Shown: positions 1 to 9,544 of the stretch, one piece after another
Layout: every line of letters begins with the position of its first letter
Position numbering within the stretch: the stretch's first letter is position 1
Source of the DNA: an uncultured Pelagibacteraceae bacterium
GTDB lineage: Bacteria > Pseudomonadota > Alphaproteobacteria > Pelagibacterales > Pelagibacteraceae
Reading direction: 5' to 3'
Assembly: GCA_902545635.1 (NCBI GenBank)
Contig: CACCGT010000011.1
Span: 1-42,285, forward strand
Length of the DNA stretch: 42,285 nucleotides
The notes under the pieces: model-generated
Databases searched by the model: none
Told to the model about the DNA's origin: nothing
The model's input: the letters and a program-made list of their open reading frames with translations, nothing else
Translations under genes and position numbers: made by a program

Positions 1-1
1 G

Positions 2-1225
2 TTTAATGATAGACTTCCATTACTAACACTAGCAAACCATTTAACTGATTACCCAACGCCAAAAAATTTAAATTACTGGTGGACTTTTGGAGGAATTTTA
101 ACTTTTTGTTTAATAACTCAGATTATTACAGGAATTATTTTAGGAATGCATTATGTGGCACACGCTGATTTAGCATTTCAAAGTGTTGAACATATAATGA
201 GAGATGTAAATTATGGTTGGTTAATAAGATATGTGCATGCAAATGGTGCTTCAATGTTTTTTTTAGCTGTTTATATTCATATCTTTAGATCTCTATATTA
301 TGGATCGTATAAATCACCAAGAGAAGTAATTTGGATAATAGGTATGTTAATTTATTTTTTAATGATGGCTACCGCTTTTATGGGATACGTTCTGCCATGG
401 GGACAAATGAGTTTTTGGGGTGCAACAGTTATCACAAATTTGTTTAGCGCAATTCCTTTGGTTGGAGATAGTATAACAACATGGTTATGGGGTGGATATT
501 CAGTTGATAATCCAACTTTAACAAGATTTTTTAGCTTGCATTATCTCTTTCCTTTTTTAATTTTAGGATTGGTCGTTCTACATATTTGGGCACTTCATGT
601 GCCTGGAAATAATAACCCTATTGGTATAGATATAAAAAAACCATCAAAAGATACCGTTCCTTTCCATCCTTACATTGTGATCAAGGACTTATTTGCACTT
701 CTGATATTTTTAATAATTTTTGCATTTTTTGTATTCTTTTCACCAAATATATTAGGGCATGCGGATAATTATATTGAAGCAAACCCATTAGTTACTCCAG
801 CTCACATTGTGCCTGAGTGGTATCTATTACCTTTTTACGCAATACTAAGATCAGTACCTGATAAATTGTTAGGAGTTATTGCAATGTTTGCTGCAATATT
901 TGTATTAGTTATTCTTCCATGGCTGGATACTTCTAAAGTTAGATCAACTGTATTTAGACCAATATACAAACAGTTTTATTGGTTTTTAGTAGCCGATGTT
1001 TTAATACTTGGGTACGTTGGTGCAATGCCAGCAGAAGGGCTATATTTGTTGATTGCAAGAGTTGCTACTGCTTATTACTTTGCTCATTTCTTAATAATAC
1101 TTCCATTTTTAGGGATGAAGGAAAAAACGACACCATTACCACTTAGTATTACAGAGCCTGTGCTAGGAGGTTCTGCTGATATGGCGATGGCTAAAAATAA
1201 TTCTGATTATAAAGAGAAATTGTGA
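2..1225 (+). CDS. petB: Cytochrome b of the bc1 complex, 5' partial
   Basis: Membrane subunit of complex III, which oxidises quinol and passes electrons to cytochrome c1 while moving protons across the inner membrane. The frame is open from base 2 and already encodes conserved N-terminal text (RLPLL, then [11 protein letters not shown]) ahead of the first in-frame ATG at 146. The true start therefore lies outside the window, and I estimate 15-20 residues are missing. The Qo-site PEWY motif is visible ([12 protein letters not shown]), along with multiple hydrophobic helices carrying the paired histidines that hold the two b hemes. The stop overlaps the petC start (GTGA). The Rieske gene petA is expected just upstream but cannot be seen. 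Confidence 0.97.
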   Translation, partial: FNDRLPLLTLANHLTDYPTPKNLNYWWTFGGILTFCLITQIITGIILGMHYVAHADLAFQSVEHIMRDVNYGWLIRYVHANGASMFFLAVYIHIFRSLYYGSYKSPREVIWIIGMLIYFLMMATAFMGYVLPWGQMSFWGATVITNLFSAIPLVGDSITTWLWGGYSVDNPTLTRFFSLHYLFPFLILGLVVLHIWALHVPGNNNPIGIDIKKPSKDTVPFHPYIVIKDLFALLIFLIIFAFFVFFSPNILGHADNYIEANPLVTPAHIVPEWYLLPFYAILRSVPDKLLGVIAMFAAIFVLVILPWLDTSKVRSTVFRPIYKQFYWFLVADVLILGYVGAMPAEGLYLLIARVATAYYFAHFLIILPFLGMKEKTTPLPLSITEPVLGGSADMAMAKNNSDYKEKL

Positions 1226-2007
1226 AAAACTTTTTCAAATTAATCGTTTTTTTTACTCTAATTTCAAACCTAATTTTCTTAAATGTAAATGCTGCTGGTG
1301 AGAAACAAGAACTATTGAAAGTTGATTGGAGCTTCAAAAGTTTTTTTGGAAAGTTTGATAGAGCATCTTTGCAGAGAGGTTATCAGGTCTATTCAGAAGT
1401 ATGTGCATCATGTCATTCTTTGAAACATTTAAGTTATAGAAACTTAGCAGAAAAAGGGGGACCAGAATTTACTGAGCTTGAAGCTAAAGCGATTGCTTCA
1501 AACTTTGAAGTTACAGATGGACCAAACAGTGATGGAGAAATGTTTGAGAGACCTGCAAAACTATCTGATAAATTTGTTATGCCATATGCAAATGTTCAGG
1601 AAGCAATAGCAGCCAATGGTGGGGCATATCCACCAGATATGTCAGTCTTGGTTAAAGCTAGAGGTGGTGGAGCAAATTATATTTATTCCGTCTTAATGGG
1701 ATATGAGGATCCTCCAGCAGGTATGGAACTTGATGATGGTGTATATTACAATAAATATATGTATGGAAATAAAATTAAAATGGCATCTCCTTTAGATGAT
1801 GACATTGTGGAGTATGCTGATGGCACTAAAGCAACTGTAGATCAGATGGCTAAAGATGTAACAACTTTTTTACAATGGACAGCAGAACCTCATTTAGAAA
1901 CAAGACATAAAATGGGTTTTAGAGTTATAATTTATTTAACAGTTTTGACTATTTTAGTTTATTTTAGTATGAAAAAGATTTGGTCACGTATTGAAACGAA
2001 AGTTTAA
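1222..2007 (+). CDS. petC: Cytochrome c1 of the bc1 complex
   Basis: Heme-carrying subunit that takes electrons from the Rieske protein and hands them to soluble cytochrome c. 261 aa. An N-terminal signal peptide (hydrophobic to about residue 22, then NAAG) is followed by the c-type heme site CASCH at 61-65. The likely axial Met is M187 in KIKMASPL. A single C-terminal membrane anchor spans about 231-250. The GTG start overlaps the petB stop by four bases, so the two are translationally coupled. The last 24 bases overlap the end of the oppositely oriented ychF. Identification is firm from the heme motif, the anchor and the petB neighbour. Confidence 0.97.
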   Translation: MKNFFKLIVFFTLISNLIFLNVNAAGEKQELLKVDWSFKSFFGKFDRASLQRGYQVYSEVCASCHSLKHLSYRNLAEKGGPEFTELEAKAIASNFEVTDGPNSDGEMFERPAKLSDKFVMPYANVQEAIAANGGAYPPDMSVLVKARGGGANYIYSVLMGYEDPPAGMELDDGVYYNKYMYGNKIKMASPLDDDIVEYADGTKATVDQMAKDVTTFLQWTAEPHLETRHKMGFRVIIYLTVLTILVYFSMKKIWSRIETKV

Positions 2008-3060
2008 AATATCTCCATCTTTTACAATATAATCTTTACCCTCTAACCTCATTTTTCCAGCTTCTTTGCTCTTCAACCATCCGTTATGTTTTAAAAAATC
2101 TTCATATGATATTGTTTCAGCTCTAATAAAACCTTTTTCAAAATCTGAATGAATTTCTCCAGCAGCTTTAGGGGCAGTGGACTTTTTTGTAATAGTCCAA
2201 GCCCTGGACTCTTCAGGTCCTGATGTAAAAAAAGTCTGCAAAGATAAAAGCTCGTAGCCTTTCTTAATTAATGAGTTTAGTCCAGTCTCTGACATATTAA
2301 TCATTTTCATATAATTTTGTTTTTCACTGTCATCTTCTAACTGATTTATTTGATTTTCTATATCTGCAGAAATTATTAATGTATTTCTATCGCTGAACTT
2401 GCTTATAAAATCCTCAGTATATTTATTACCTGATTTAATGCTTTCTTCATCAACGTTACATACATACAATTTTGGTTTAGTAATCAGAAGTCCGCTACTT
2501 TTTAAAAGTTTTTTATCAAATTCATTCGTTATTAATGTCAAATCACCATCTTCATCAATTATTTTTTGAGATTTTTCAAGCAACTTAAGTTCTTCATTAT
2601 CAACATTTTTTTTGTTTTTTTTGTCAAGTCTTTTCTGAATAGACTCTAAATCAGCTAGTTTCATTTCGGTTTCAATAATCTCTAGATCTCTAACTGGATC
2701 GACAGTAGGATTGACATTTTGAATATCATCTGAGTCAAAACACCTAATCATATGAATAATTGCATCAACTTCACGAATATGTGATAAGAATTTATTACCA
2801 AGGCCCTCTCCTTTAGAAGCTCCCTTGACAAGACCCGCTATATCTACAAAAGATATTGTAGTATTAATTTTTTTTTTAGAATCTGAAATTATTGCCAACT
2901 GATCAAGTCTTTTATCTGGCACCGCTACAATCCCAACATTTGGATCAATTGTACAAAAAGGAAAATTTTCTGCTTGTGCTTTATTAGAATTAGTTAAAGC
3001 ATTAAATAAGGTCGACTTACCAACGTTAGGCAATCCAACGATTCCACATTTAAAACCCAT
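1984..3060 (-). CDS. ychF: Ribosome-associated ATPase YchF (OLA1 family)
   Basis: Obg-related P-loop protein that binds ribosomes and hydrolyses ATP; the family is linked to stress and translation control. 358 aa, full length. The P-loop GLPNVGKS is at 9-16 and switch motif DIAG at 73-76. The base-specificity motif reads NVDE (202-205) rather than NKxD, the hallmark that makes this family prefer ATP over GTP. A C-terminal TGS-like domain ends in DGDILNFRF. It follows pth directly (one gene stops where the next starts), as in many proteobacteria. Its 3' end overlaps petC on the other strand. Confidence 0.97.
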   Translation of the reverse strand: MGFKCGIVGLPNVGKSTLFNALTNSNKAQAENFPFCTIDPNVGIVAVPDKRLDQLAIISDSKKKINTTISFVDIAGLVKGASKGEGLGNKFLSHIREVDAIIHMIRCFDSDDIQNVNPTVDPVRDLEIIETEMKLADLESIQKRLDKKNKKNVDNEELKLLEKSQKIIDEDGDLTLITNEFDKKLLKSSGLLITKPKLYVCNVDEESIKSGNKYTEDFISKFSDRNTLIISADIENQINQLEDDSEKQNYMKMINMSETGLNSLIKKGYELLSLQTFFTSGPEESRAWTITKKSTAPKAAGEIHSDFEKGFIRAETISYEDFLKHNGWLKSKEAGKMRLEGKDYIVKDGDILNFRFNT

Positions 3061-3621
3061 TTAATTATTATTAACTGTGCTTGAAAATAAATCTAATTTT
3101 TTGTCAATTAAAATATTTAAGGAGTCAATAATATTATTCGTAATTGAGTCCAGGTGAACTTGTTCATCCTCATTAAAGTCATTCAAAACATAGTCAGAAA
3201 CAGATATTTTACTCTCTGGTTTTCCTATACCAATGCGAACTCTTGAATATTCTTTTCCAATAAACTTATCAATCGATGCAATACCGTTATGACCTGCACT
3301 TGACCCACCAAATTTAGCTTTTATTTTTCCAAATTCAACATCCAGGTCATCATGAAAGACAATTACATCTTCCGCATCAATTTTGAAGTACTCAAGCAAT
3401 TCTCTAATACATATTCCTGAATTATTCATAAATGTTAAAGGTTTTATTGCATAAACCTTCTTATCTCCGATATTTCCTGTAGTTAACAGCCCTTTAAATT
3501 TTGGTTTTTGTTTTGATAATCCAAACTTTTGGTTTATTGCATCTACAACTTTAAAACCAATGTTGTGCCTATTATTATGACTATTTGGAGTGGGATTTCC
3601 TAAACCAACAAGTAACAACAT
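3061..3621 (-). CDS. pth: Peptidyl-tRNA hydrolase
   Basis: Cleaves peptidyl-tRNA released prematurely from ribosomes and so recycles tRNA; essential in most bacteria. 186 aa, normal length. Visible family features are the N-terminal GLGNP (N9), the catalytic His H19 in NNRHNIGF, the FMNNSG substrate loop around 64-69 and the conserved Asp D91 in HDDLD. It sits between rplY and ychF, a very common arrangement. The ATG at 3621 is the only sensible start because it opens the conserved MLLLVGLGNP. Confidence 0.97.
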   Translation of the reverse strand: MLLLVGLGNPTPNSHNNRHNIGFKVVDAINQKFGLSKQKPKFKGLLTTGNIGDKKVYAIKPLTFMNNSGICIRELLEYFKIDAEDVIVFHDDLDVEFGKIKAKFGGSSAGHNGIASIDKFIGKEYSRVRIGIGKPESKISVSDYVLNDFNEDEQVHLDSITNNIIDSLNILIDKKLDLFSSTVNNN

Positions 3622-3657
3622 ATCAAATTAAATTCTGAAAAGAACTTTCACTATTTA

Positions 3658-4377
3658 TTATTTTTTTTCTGATGAAGATTTATCTTCTTCTTTAGATTTA
3701 TCACCGTCAGCCTTATCCCCTTCAGTTGAAGCTTTTTCTCCACTATCTGCAGCTGCCGCTTCTCCCCCCTCTTTAGCCTCACCATCTTCTGTCTCAGCTG
3801 GTTTCTCAGGCTCTTTAACCACAGTAGGTGCTGCAACTGTCGCAATAACAAAATCTCTACCTTGAATAGTTGGGGTAACATTTTCAGGTAAATTAATTGA
3901 AGAGATTTTAATGCTTGTTCCAATATCTAATCCATCTAAATCAACAACTAACTCAGTAGGAATATTTTCTGCGGGACATTTAAGTTCAACTTTACGTCTA
4001 ACAATATTTAAAACCCCACCTCTTTTTAGACCAGGAGATAATTCATTATTAATAAATTTTACAGGTATTTCTAAAATAATTTTCCCACCCTTCACAATTC
4101 TCATTAAGTCAATATGAATAGGTTCATCAGTAACTGTGTCGAAAGCAATATTTCTAGTTAAAACTTTTTGTTCTTTACCATCTAAATTAATAGATATTAC
4201 ATTTGATAAAAAATTTTCTTTATTTATAAGATTTTTTATTTCTTTTGTTGTAATTGATATTTTCTCATTAGGTAGTTCTCCTCCGTAAACTATTCCAGGA
4301 ACGCTACCATTGCTTCTCAAGTCTTTTACTTGACCTTTGGTTTTAGTATCTCTTATTGTTGCATGTATTGTGCTCAT
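3658..4377 (-). CDS. rplY: 50S ribosomal protein L25 (CTC type)
   Basis: Binds 5S rRNA in the large ribosomal subunit. 239 aa, somewhat longer than the roughly 200 aa usual for the long CTC form. The N-terminal L25 domain (about 1-95, with GxVPGIVYG) is followed by the TL5/CTC beta domain (about 95-185). The last 50 residues or so form a low-complexity tail of Glu, Lys, Asp, Ala and Ser that does not belong to either domain and is probably disordered. It lies between prs and pth, a conserved neighbourhood. Confidence 0.95.
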   Translation of the reverse strand: MSTIHATIRDTKTKGQVKDLRSNGSVPGIVYGGELPNEKISITTKEIKNLINKENFLSNVISINLDGKEQKVLTRNIAFDTVTDEPIHIDLMRIVKGGKIILEIPVKFINNELSPGLKRGGVLNIVRRKVELKCPAENIPTELVVDLDGLDIGTSIKISSINLPENVTPTIQGRDFVIATVAAPTVVKEPEKPAETEDGEAKEGGEAAAADSGEKASTEGDKADGDKSKEEDKSSSEKK

Positions 4378-4419
4378 AAAAAGCTGGTTTTTAACTGAAG
4401 TCTTATAATTTTACAAGAG

Positions 4420-5352
4420 TTATTTAAATAGATCTGATACAGATGTTGAATTAGAAATCCTTTTAATAGCTTCAGCTAATAATACAGATATCGATAATAC
4501 CTCAATATTTCTTACTTTTTTTAATTTATCTGAACTATCTATACTATCCGTAATAACTAAATTTTTAATTTTTGAATTTTTGATTTTTTTAACCGCATCT
4601 CCACTAAAAACACCATGTGTTGCATATACATGAACTTCCTTTGCTCCTCTTTTCATTAAAGCATCAGCTGCATTCACTATTGTTCCTCCAGAATCAATTA
4701 TATCATCCGTTAGGATACAAATTTTATTTTTAACATTACCAATAACATTCATAACTTGTGATTTTCCAGGGCTTGGCCTCCTTTTATCAACTATCGCCAA
4801 TCCTACATCTAATTTTTTTCCTAGTGCTCTTGCTCTTTCAACTCCACCAACATCAGGAGCTACACAAATTATATTTTTAGATTTAATTCTCTTTTTTATA
4901 TGTTTTGCAAAAATGGGAGTAGCAAATAGGTTATCTACTGGAATATCAAAAAAACCTTGAATTTGGCCTGCATGCAAATCTACAGTGACAACCCTGTCTG
5001 CCCCAGCATTTGTTATCAGATTAGATACTAATTTTGCAGATATAGATGTTCTAGGCACAACTTTTCGATCTTGTCTTGCATAACCAAAGTAGGGTATTAC
5101 AGCAGTTATATTTTTTGCGGATGATCTTTTAAGTGCATCAATACATAAAAGTAATTCCATTAAATTGTCATTTGCAGGTGAAGAAACTGACTGAATAATA
5201 AAAATACTGTTTCCTCTTATATTTTCATTAATCTCAATGTATATCTCGCCATCAGAAAATTTTCTAATACTAGTATTAACCAATTTATTTTTAAGATTTT
5301 TTGAGATTTTATTACTTAGCTGTTTATTGCTATTTCCTGTGAGAATCTTCAT
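4420..5352 (-). CDS. prs: Ribose-phosphate pyrophosphokinase (PRPP synthetase)
   Basis: Makes phosphoribosyl pyrophosphate from ribose 5-phosphate and ATP, feeding purine, pyrimidine, histidine, tryptophan and NAD synthesis. 310 aa, full length. Visible motifs are the DLHAGQIQGFFDIPVDNL stretch, the catalytic loop around PDVGGVERA, and the PRPP-binding loop ILTDDIIDSGGT. It starts 13 bases after pgeF ends and precedes rplY by 42 bases, suggesting one transcript. The carAB genes elsewhere in the window feed the pyrimidine pathway that uses its product. Confidence 0.97.
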   Translation of the reverse strand: MKILTGNSNKQLSNKISKNLKNKLVNTSIRKFSDGEIYIEINENIRGNSIFIIQSVSSPANDNLMELLLCIDALKRSSAKNITAVIPYFGYARQDRKVVPRTSISAKLVSNLITNAGADRVVTVDLHAGQIQGFFDIPVDNLFATPIFAKHIKKRIKSKNIICVAPDVGGVERARALGKKLDVGLAIVDKRRPSPGKSQVMNVIGNVKNKICILTDDIIDSGGTIVNAADALMKRGAKEVHVYATHGVFSGDAVKKIKNSKIKNLVITDSIDSSDKLKKVRNIEVLSISVLLAEAIKRISNSTSVSDLFK

Positions 5353-5365
5353 TATTTGAGATAAT

Positions 5366-6118
5366 CTATTTAATCATAATTATAGAAATATTTCTACCAT
5401 AATCATTTAACTTATTTTTTAAAGATTTTCTTGCACTAAAAAAATTGTTACTTGTCTTATAAGTATCTTTTCTGATTATTTCAACATTTTTCACTCCTAA
5501 ATTCAAAAAGTTCTGTTTGATATAATCATTCAAGCTAAAATAAATTTTATTATTTTTATATATAAAAAATTTTTTGTTAAATTTTTCTTTAGTAATGAAC
5601 TTTTTAAAGAAATCACCCTTAACTTCATAGTTGTTACTGCTGATACAAGGGCCTATCACAGCTATCAAATCTTTAAAGTTACTACCTCTTAATTTGAACT
5701 CCTCTAATGTTACAGAAACTATCTTTTTGTATGCACCTTTCCATCCGGCATGTATTGCACTAATCAAACTATTAACAGGATCATAGATTAAAATTGGAGC
5801 ACAATCTGCAGTAAGAATACCCAATGCGATACCTTTTCTATTTGTTATTAATGAGTCACCTTTTAGTTTTTTGCTAGGGATTTTGCTTACCTTGTGAACA
5901 ACATTACTATGTATTTGGTTTAACAAAACTAATTTATTTTTATTACAACCAATTCTTTTACAAGCCTTTTCTATATTTTTTTTAATATCTTTAGCCCTAT
6001 CATTAGATCCTAAGCCACAATTCAAACCTTTATAAATACCTTTTGAGACACCACCCTTTCTATTAAAAAAACCATGTCTTATATTTTTAAACTTCATTAG
6101 TTTTTTTGACTTAATCAT
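5366..6118 (-). CDS. pgeF: YfiH/LACC1-family multicopper-like purine nucleoside enzyme
   Basis: Member of the YfiH (polyphenol oxidase/laccase-domain) family. Characterised members act on purine nucleosides, and one has been tied to peptidoglycan precursor editing; which activity applies here is not known. 250 aa. Visible family motifs are HGFFNRKGG near the N-terminus, NQIHSN, LTADCAPI and HAGWKGA, which supply the metal-binding Cys and His residues, and the IGPCI segment. Its start shares one base with the stop of the upstream methyltransferase gene, so the two are translationally coupled. Confidence 0.9.
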   Translation of the reverse strand: MIKSKKLMKFKNIRHGFFNRKGGVSKGIYKGLNCGLGSNDRAKDIKKNIEKACKRIGCNKNKLVLLNQIHSNVVHKVSKIPSKKLKGDSLITNRKGIALGILTADCAPILIYDPVNSLISAIHAGWKGAYKKIVSVTLEEFKLRGSNFKDLIAVIGPCISSNNYEVKGDFFKKFITKEKFNKKFFIYKNNKIYFSLNDYIKQNFLNLGVKNVEIIRKDTYKTSNNFFSARKSLKNKLNDYGRNISIIMIK

Positions 6119-7200
6119 TATTCAAAACCAAAAAAATCATTATTTTTGTATTTATATCCAAATATCACCTTAAAAAGCTTACCCATTTGTTTTTCTTCAA
6201 GAAGTCGTGCTAACGTTTCTGACATATATTTTTTTTGTCTTTTTGTCATTTTTTTTTCCAAAATTTGAGCTCGTTCAATTATACCCATTCTCTCTAGAAA
6301 AAACTTTTGACTAACAATATTTTTGACCTTAAGTTTATTTTTAACAAAAAATTCCTTTAATAAATTAAAATTTACTAAAGATGTTACATCTGCTTTTCCA
6401 ATGTTATTAAACATTTTCTCCATTGATATTTTTTTATTACCCATTACAGCCTGTATGGTATTTGAGTTATGACTACTTAAATAACCATAATCAATGAGCA
6501 AAATTCCTCCTGAAAGCTCAGAAATTTTTTTAATTATTTTACTTAATTCTAAAAATCCTTTTTTAGGATACTCAATAAATGTAAGTTTTTTTAAAGTTTC
6601 GAAAGATTTGATTTGAAGAATATCTTGATTACTTCCTTTTATAAAAATTTCAGAAATATTATCTTTATTCTCTAAACTAAAATATTTTTCAAAAAAAGTG
6701 TTACTTCTATTTGTAAATTGTTTTATTGGGATTGCGTCAAAAAATTCATTACCAAAAAATATAACAGGTCCATTTCTGATAGAATTTAAATTTTTTATCC
6801 ATTTTACTTTTTTATTATTTATTTTTTTCTTTTGTAATTTAATTAAAAAATTACTTTTTTCGTACAAATAAATGTTTGCAGCTTTGTTAATTTCGGGAAA
6901 TCTTTTGAAAGTATTCACAACGACATTGCTTAAACTGCCATCACCAGGCCCAAGTTCAACAAAATTAAATATTTTTGGTTTATTCATTTTTTCCCAGGTT
7001 GAAATTAACCATATGGCTATAATTTCTGAGAAGAGGTTTGATATAGTTGGAGAAGTTATAAAATCTCCATTTTTCCCAAAAGGATCTTTATTTGTGTAAT
7101 AACCTGATTTTTGATCATACAGAACTTTTTCAATACATTCATCAATAGGTATAGGACTTTTTGGATTAGAGTTAAATATTTTGTGATTTATTTTCATCAT
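6118..7200 (-). CDS. SAM-dependent methyltransferase, MidA/NDUFAF7 (DUF185) family
   Basis: Belongs to the family whose mitochondrial member NDUFAF7 methylates an arginine of complex I subunit NDUFS2 during assembly. A similar job on bacterial NADH dehydrogenase is an inference here. 360 aa. The SAM-binding motif I appears as FVELGPGDGSL, and the family's early YYTNKDPFGKNGDFITSP stretch is clear. Two consecutive ATGs (7200 and 7197) are possible starts; the first is used. The gene overlaps the 3' end of lgt by 29 bases, and pgeF follows at once. The lgt-methyltransferase-pgeF order is typical of alphaproteobacteria. Confidence 0.92.
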   Translation of the reverse strand: MMKINHKIFNSNPKSPIPIDECIEKVLYDQKSGYYTNKDPFGKNGDFITSPTISNLFSEIIAIWLISTWEKMNKPKIFNFVELGPGDGSLSNVVVNTFKRFPEINKAANIYLYEKSNFLIKLQKKKINNKKVKWIKNLNSIRNGPVIFFGNEFFDAIPIKQFTNRSNTFFEKYFSLENKDNISEIFIKGSNQDILQIKSFETLKKLTFIEYPKKGFLELSKIIKKISELSGGILLIDYGYLSSHNSNTIQAVMGNKKISMEKMFNNIGKADVTSLVNFNLLKEFFVKNKLKVKNIVSQKFFLERMGIIERAQILEKKMTKRQKKYMSETLARLLEEKQMGKLFKVIFGYKYKNNDFFGFE

Positions 7201-7957
7201 TTCTATTAAAATAAATTATGAGTCCAATCACAATCATAATTGTACTTAAAAGTATTCCCATACTAATATTTCCGAACAAGTACCCAATATGTTTATCAGG
7301 CTCTCTAAATAATTCTGAGATAATTCTAAAGCACCCATAAATAATTAAAAACATAACAGAGCAACTACCGATCTTATAATTTTTTTTAAAGAAAATTAAA
7401 TTCATCAATATAAATAAAATAATTCCCTCCAAAAATGCCTCGTATAATTGAGAAGGGTGTCTTAATTTATCGTCATAACCAGGAAAAAGAACTCCCCAAT
7501 GAGTATTTGTGACTTTTCCTACTAATTCTCCATTTATAAAGTTAGAAGTTCTTCCAAGAAAAATTCCTATAGGTGCGCTTATTGCAACGTAATCTAGAAA
7601 AATAAAAATATTTTTTTTATTTTTTTTTGAAAATAAATATGAAGAAAAAATTACACCAATCAACCCCCCGTGAAATGACATACCCCCATTCCATATCATT
7701 AAAATCTCAATTGGGTTATTTAAAAAATATGTGAAATTATAAAAAATTACATACCCCAACCTCCCTCCAATTATAATTCCAATAATTAAATATGAGATAT
7801 AATCTTCGAATAATTTTTGAATTGTATCACTTTTAATTAGTATTTTTTTACAATATATCCAACCAAAAATAATACCAAAGATATATGCTAATGAATACCA
7901 CCTGATACTCAACGAAAATAGCTCGAAAGCGACTGGGTCAAAATTATTAGTAAACAT
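7172..7957 (-). CDS. lgt: Prolipoprotein diacylglyceryl transferase
   Basis: Inner-membrane enzyme that attaches diacylglycerol from phosphatidylglycerol to the lipobox cysteine of prolipoproteins. 261 aa with about seven hydrophobic segments. Diagnostic motifs are MSFHGGLIG with the conserved His, GRTSNFINGELVG with the conserved Arg and Asn, and HPSQLYEA. It heads the seven-gene minus-strand run ending in ychF, with a 50-base divergent spacer before ubiK. Lipoprotein maturation therefore operates in this organism, which matters for the lipobox-less MlaA in this window. Confidence 0.97.
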   Translation of the reverse strand: MFTNNFDPVAFELFSLSIRWYSLAYIFGIIFGWIYCKKILIKSDTIQKLFEDYISYLIIGIIIGGRLGYVIFYNFTYFLNNPIEILMIWNGGMSFHGGLIGVIFSSYLFSKKNKKNIFIFLDYVAISAPIGIFLGRTSNFINGELVGKVTNTHWGVLFPGYDDKLRHPSQLYEAFLEGIILFILMNLIFFKKNYKIGSCSVMFLIIYGCFRIISELFREPDKHIGYLFGNISMGILLSTIMIVIGLIIYFNRNDENKSQNI

Positions 7958-8007
7958 TAATATAATTTATTATAAGTTATTAATTATTATTCTGTTAAAT
8001 AATTATT

Positions 8008-8247
8008 ATGTCAAAATCAAGATTCGTATTTGATAGATTTGCAAAGTTAATTGAACAAGGTTTAGTTAATTACAAAGATATTTCTGATGAGATTGTATCC
8101 ATACTTAGATCTAAGAGAGATGAAATTGTATTTAAAATGAAATTAGCAAGTAAGGAAGAGGTCGAAGTCTTAAATAAAAGAATAAGTAATCTTGAAAAAA
8201 AGTTAGAAGAAAAAAAAAAGAAAAAAACTAGTAAGGTAAAGAAATAA
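8008..8247 (+). CDS. ubiK: UbiK-family ubiquinone biosynthesis accessory factor
   Basis: Small protein of the BMFP/DUF526 family. UbiK in Escherichia coli assists the Ubi complex in aerobic ubiquinone synthesis and can bind membranes. 79 aa. The N-terminal part (about 1-40) has the family pattern RFAKLIEQGL. Residues 50-79 form a charged coiled coil ending in a Lys-rich tail. The 3' end overlaps the oppositely directed histidine kinase by 20 bases. Ubiquinone is the substrate pool of the bc1 complex encoded at the window start. Confidence 0.88.
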   Translation: MSKSRFVFDRFAKLIEQGLVNYKDISDEIVSILRSKRDEIVFKMKLASKEEVEVLNKRISNLEKKLEEKKKKKTSKVKK

Positions 8248-9544
8248 TTACTTTAAGACCTCCCAATTTAGATTTATTAAACTTAATATCTCCACCATGA
8301 GATTTCACAATATCAGACGAAATTGATAATCCCAAGCCAACGCTTGATTTAGAGCTTGATCTACTTTTATCTATTTTATAAAAAGGTTTGGTAATATTTT
8401 GAAACTCTGATTTATCCACACCAGGACCGTCGTCATCAATTGAAATAAAGATAGTTGAATTTTTTATTTCTGAATTTATAAATATTTTTTTTGCATATTT
8501 AAGTGAATTATCTATTAAATTATTAATGCATCTTGTAATTAGATTTTTTCTGCCATTAAAATATATCTTCTTAGTTATCTTTTTCTCAATATTTTCATTT
8601 TCATATCTAGAAATTATTTCATCTAGAAGTTCAGAAATATTAAATGTTTCAGTTTTATCTTTTGCACCTATACTTGTAAATTGAAGATATTCATTAAGCA
8701 TTTTTTCCATCTCATCAACATCTTTTGATATCTTTTCTGATAGAGTTTTATCTTTAATTACAGCAAGCTGCAGTTTTATTCTTGTTAATGGTGTTCTCAA
8801 ATCATGACTAATGCCAGAAAGCATCTCAGATCTTTGATTTAAATGTCTTAGAATTCTTTTTCTCATTTTTTCAAATTCTAGTCCTGCTTTTCTTATTTCT
8901 AATGCTCCAGATGGTCTAAATTCCTCAATTTCTTCACCTCTACCAAATCTTTCAGATGCCTGAGCAAGTTTGGTTATCGGTCTTGTTTGGTTTTTTAAAA
9001 AAATCATTGCAATTGCCAGCATCAAAATTGCAGGAACAGTTATCCAAAAAGCAAATATTCTAATTGATGATGCTTGAATTCTCTCTTTAGGAAAGAATAT
9101 TTGCAAAACTCCATCTCTAAATTTTATTCTTAAATCCACAACTTCTTTGTAGGAAATGGTATTAAACCAATGTTCACCAATTTTAGGTTTTAACTCTCTC
9201 CTTAAAGTTCTATCCATAGGACTAAACCATCTTTCGACTTTTATATCAGGTAGTTTTTCATTCTCTAAAAATCTTACAGAGAAACTAAAATTTTTATTAT
9301 AAAGATCTGTTACTATTTTTTTATTATATTCATTTTCATTGTCATAAATATCAATTATTGTAACTATTTCACTCACTAAAGCTCTAGTTAACCCTTTATT
9401 TGTTTTAATCCAAAGGCTGTCAAAAAAAACTAAAGATATAGTAACTTGTAGTATAACTATTGGGACTGCTACAATTAATAAACCTCTGTAAAATAATCTT
9501 TTAGGTAATATATTTTTTAAAAAGTTACTCAATCCAAAGAACAT
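8228..9544 (-). CDS. Sensor histidine kinase, EnvZ-like
   Basis: Membrane two-component sensor, 438 aa from the chosen start. Two transmembrane helices (about 20-41 and 163-183) flank a periplasmic domain of about 120 residues. They are followed by HAMP, the dimerisation/phosphoacceptor helix with H247 in SGISHDLRTPL, the N box (NNLIDNSLKYA), DDDGPGVD and GLGLSIS. The ATG at 9544 is preferred because it overlaps the response-regulator stop by 20 bases. An upstream in-frame start at 9598 would add 18 residues lying wholly inside the regulator gene. The paired regulator is OmpR-type, so an EnvZ/OmpR role is likely, but the stimulus is unknown. Confidence 0.93.
   Translation of the reverse strand: MFFGLSNFLKNILPKRLFYRGLLIVAVPIVILQVTISLVFFDSLWIKTNKGLTRALVSEIVTIIDIYDNENEYNKKIVTDLYNKNFSFSVRFLENEKLPDIKVERWFSPMDRTLRRELKPKIGEHWFNTISYKEVVDLRIKFRDGVLQIFFPKERIQASSIRIFAFWITVPAILMLAIAMIFLKNQTRPITKLAQASERFGRGEEIEEFRPSGALEIRKAGLEFEKMRKRILRHLNQRSEMLSGISHDLRTPLTRIKLQLAVIKDKTLSEKISKDVDEMEKMLNEYLQFTSIGAKDKTETFNISELLDEIISRYENENIEKKITKKIYFNGRKNLITRCINNLIDNSLKYAKKIFINSEIKNSTIFISIDDDGPGVDKSEFQNITKPFYKIDKSRSSSKSSVGLGLSISSDIVKSHGGDIKFNKSKLGGLKVIISLPY

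Noticed and set aside
3651-3923. Open frame of about 90 codons on the minus strand inside the 3' part of rplY
   Set aside because: It is a shifted frame of the low-complexity rplY tail; its translation is Leu/Arg/Lys-rich with no recognisable features.
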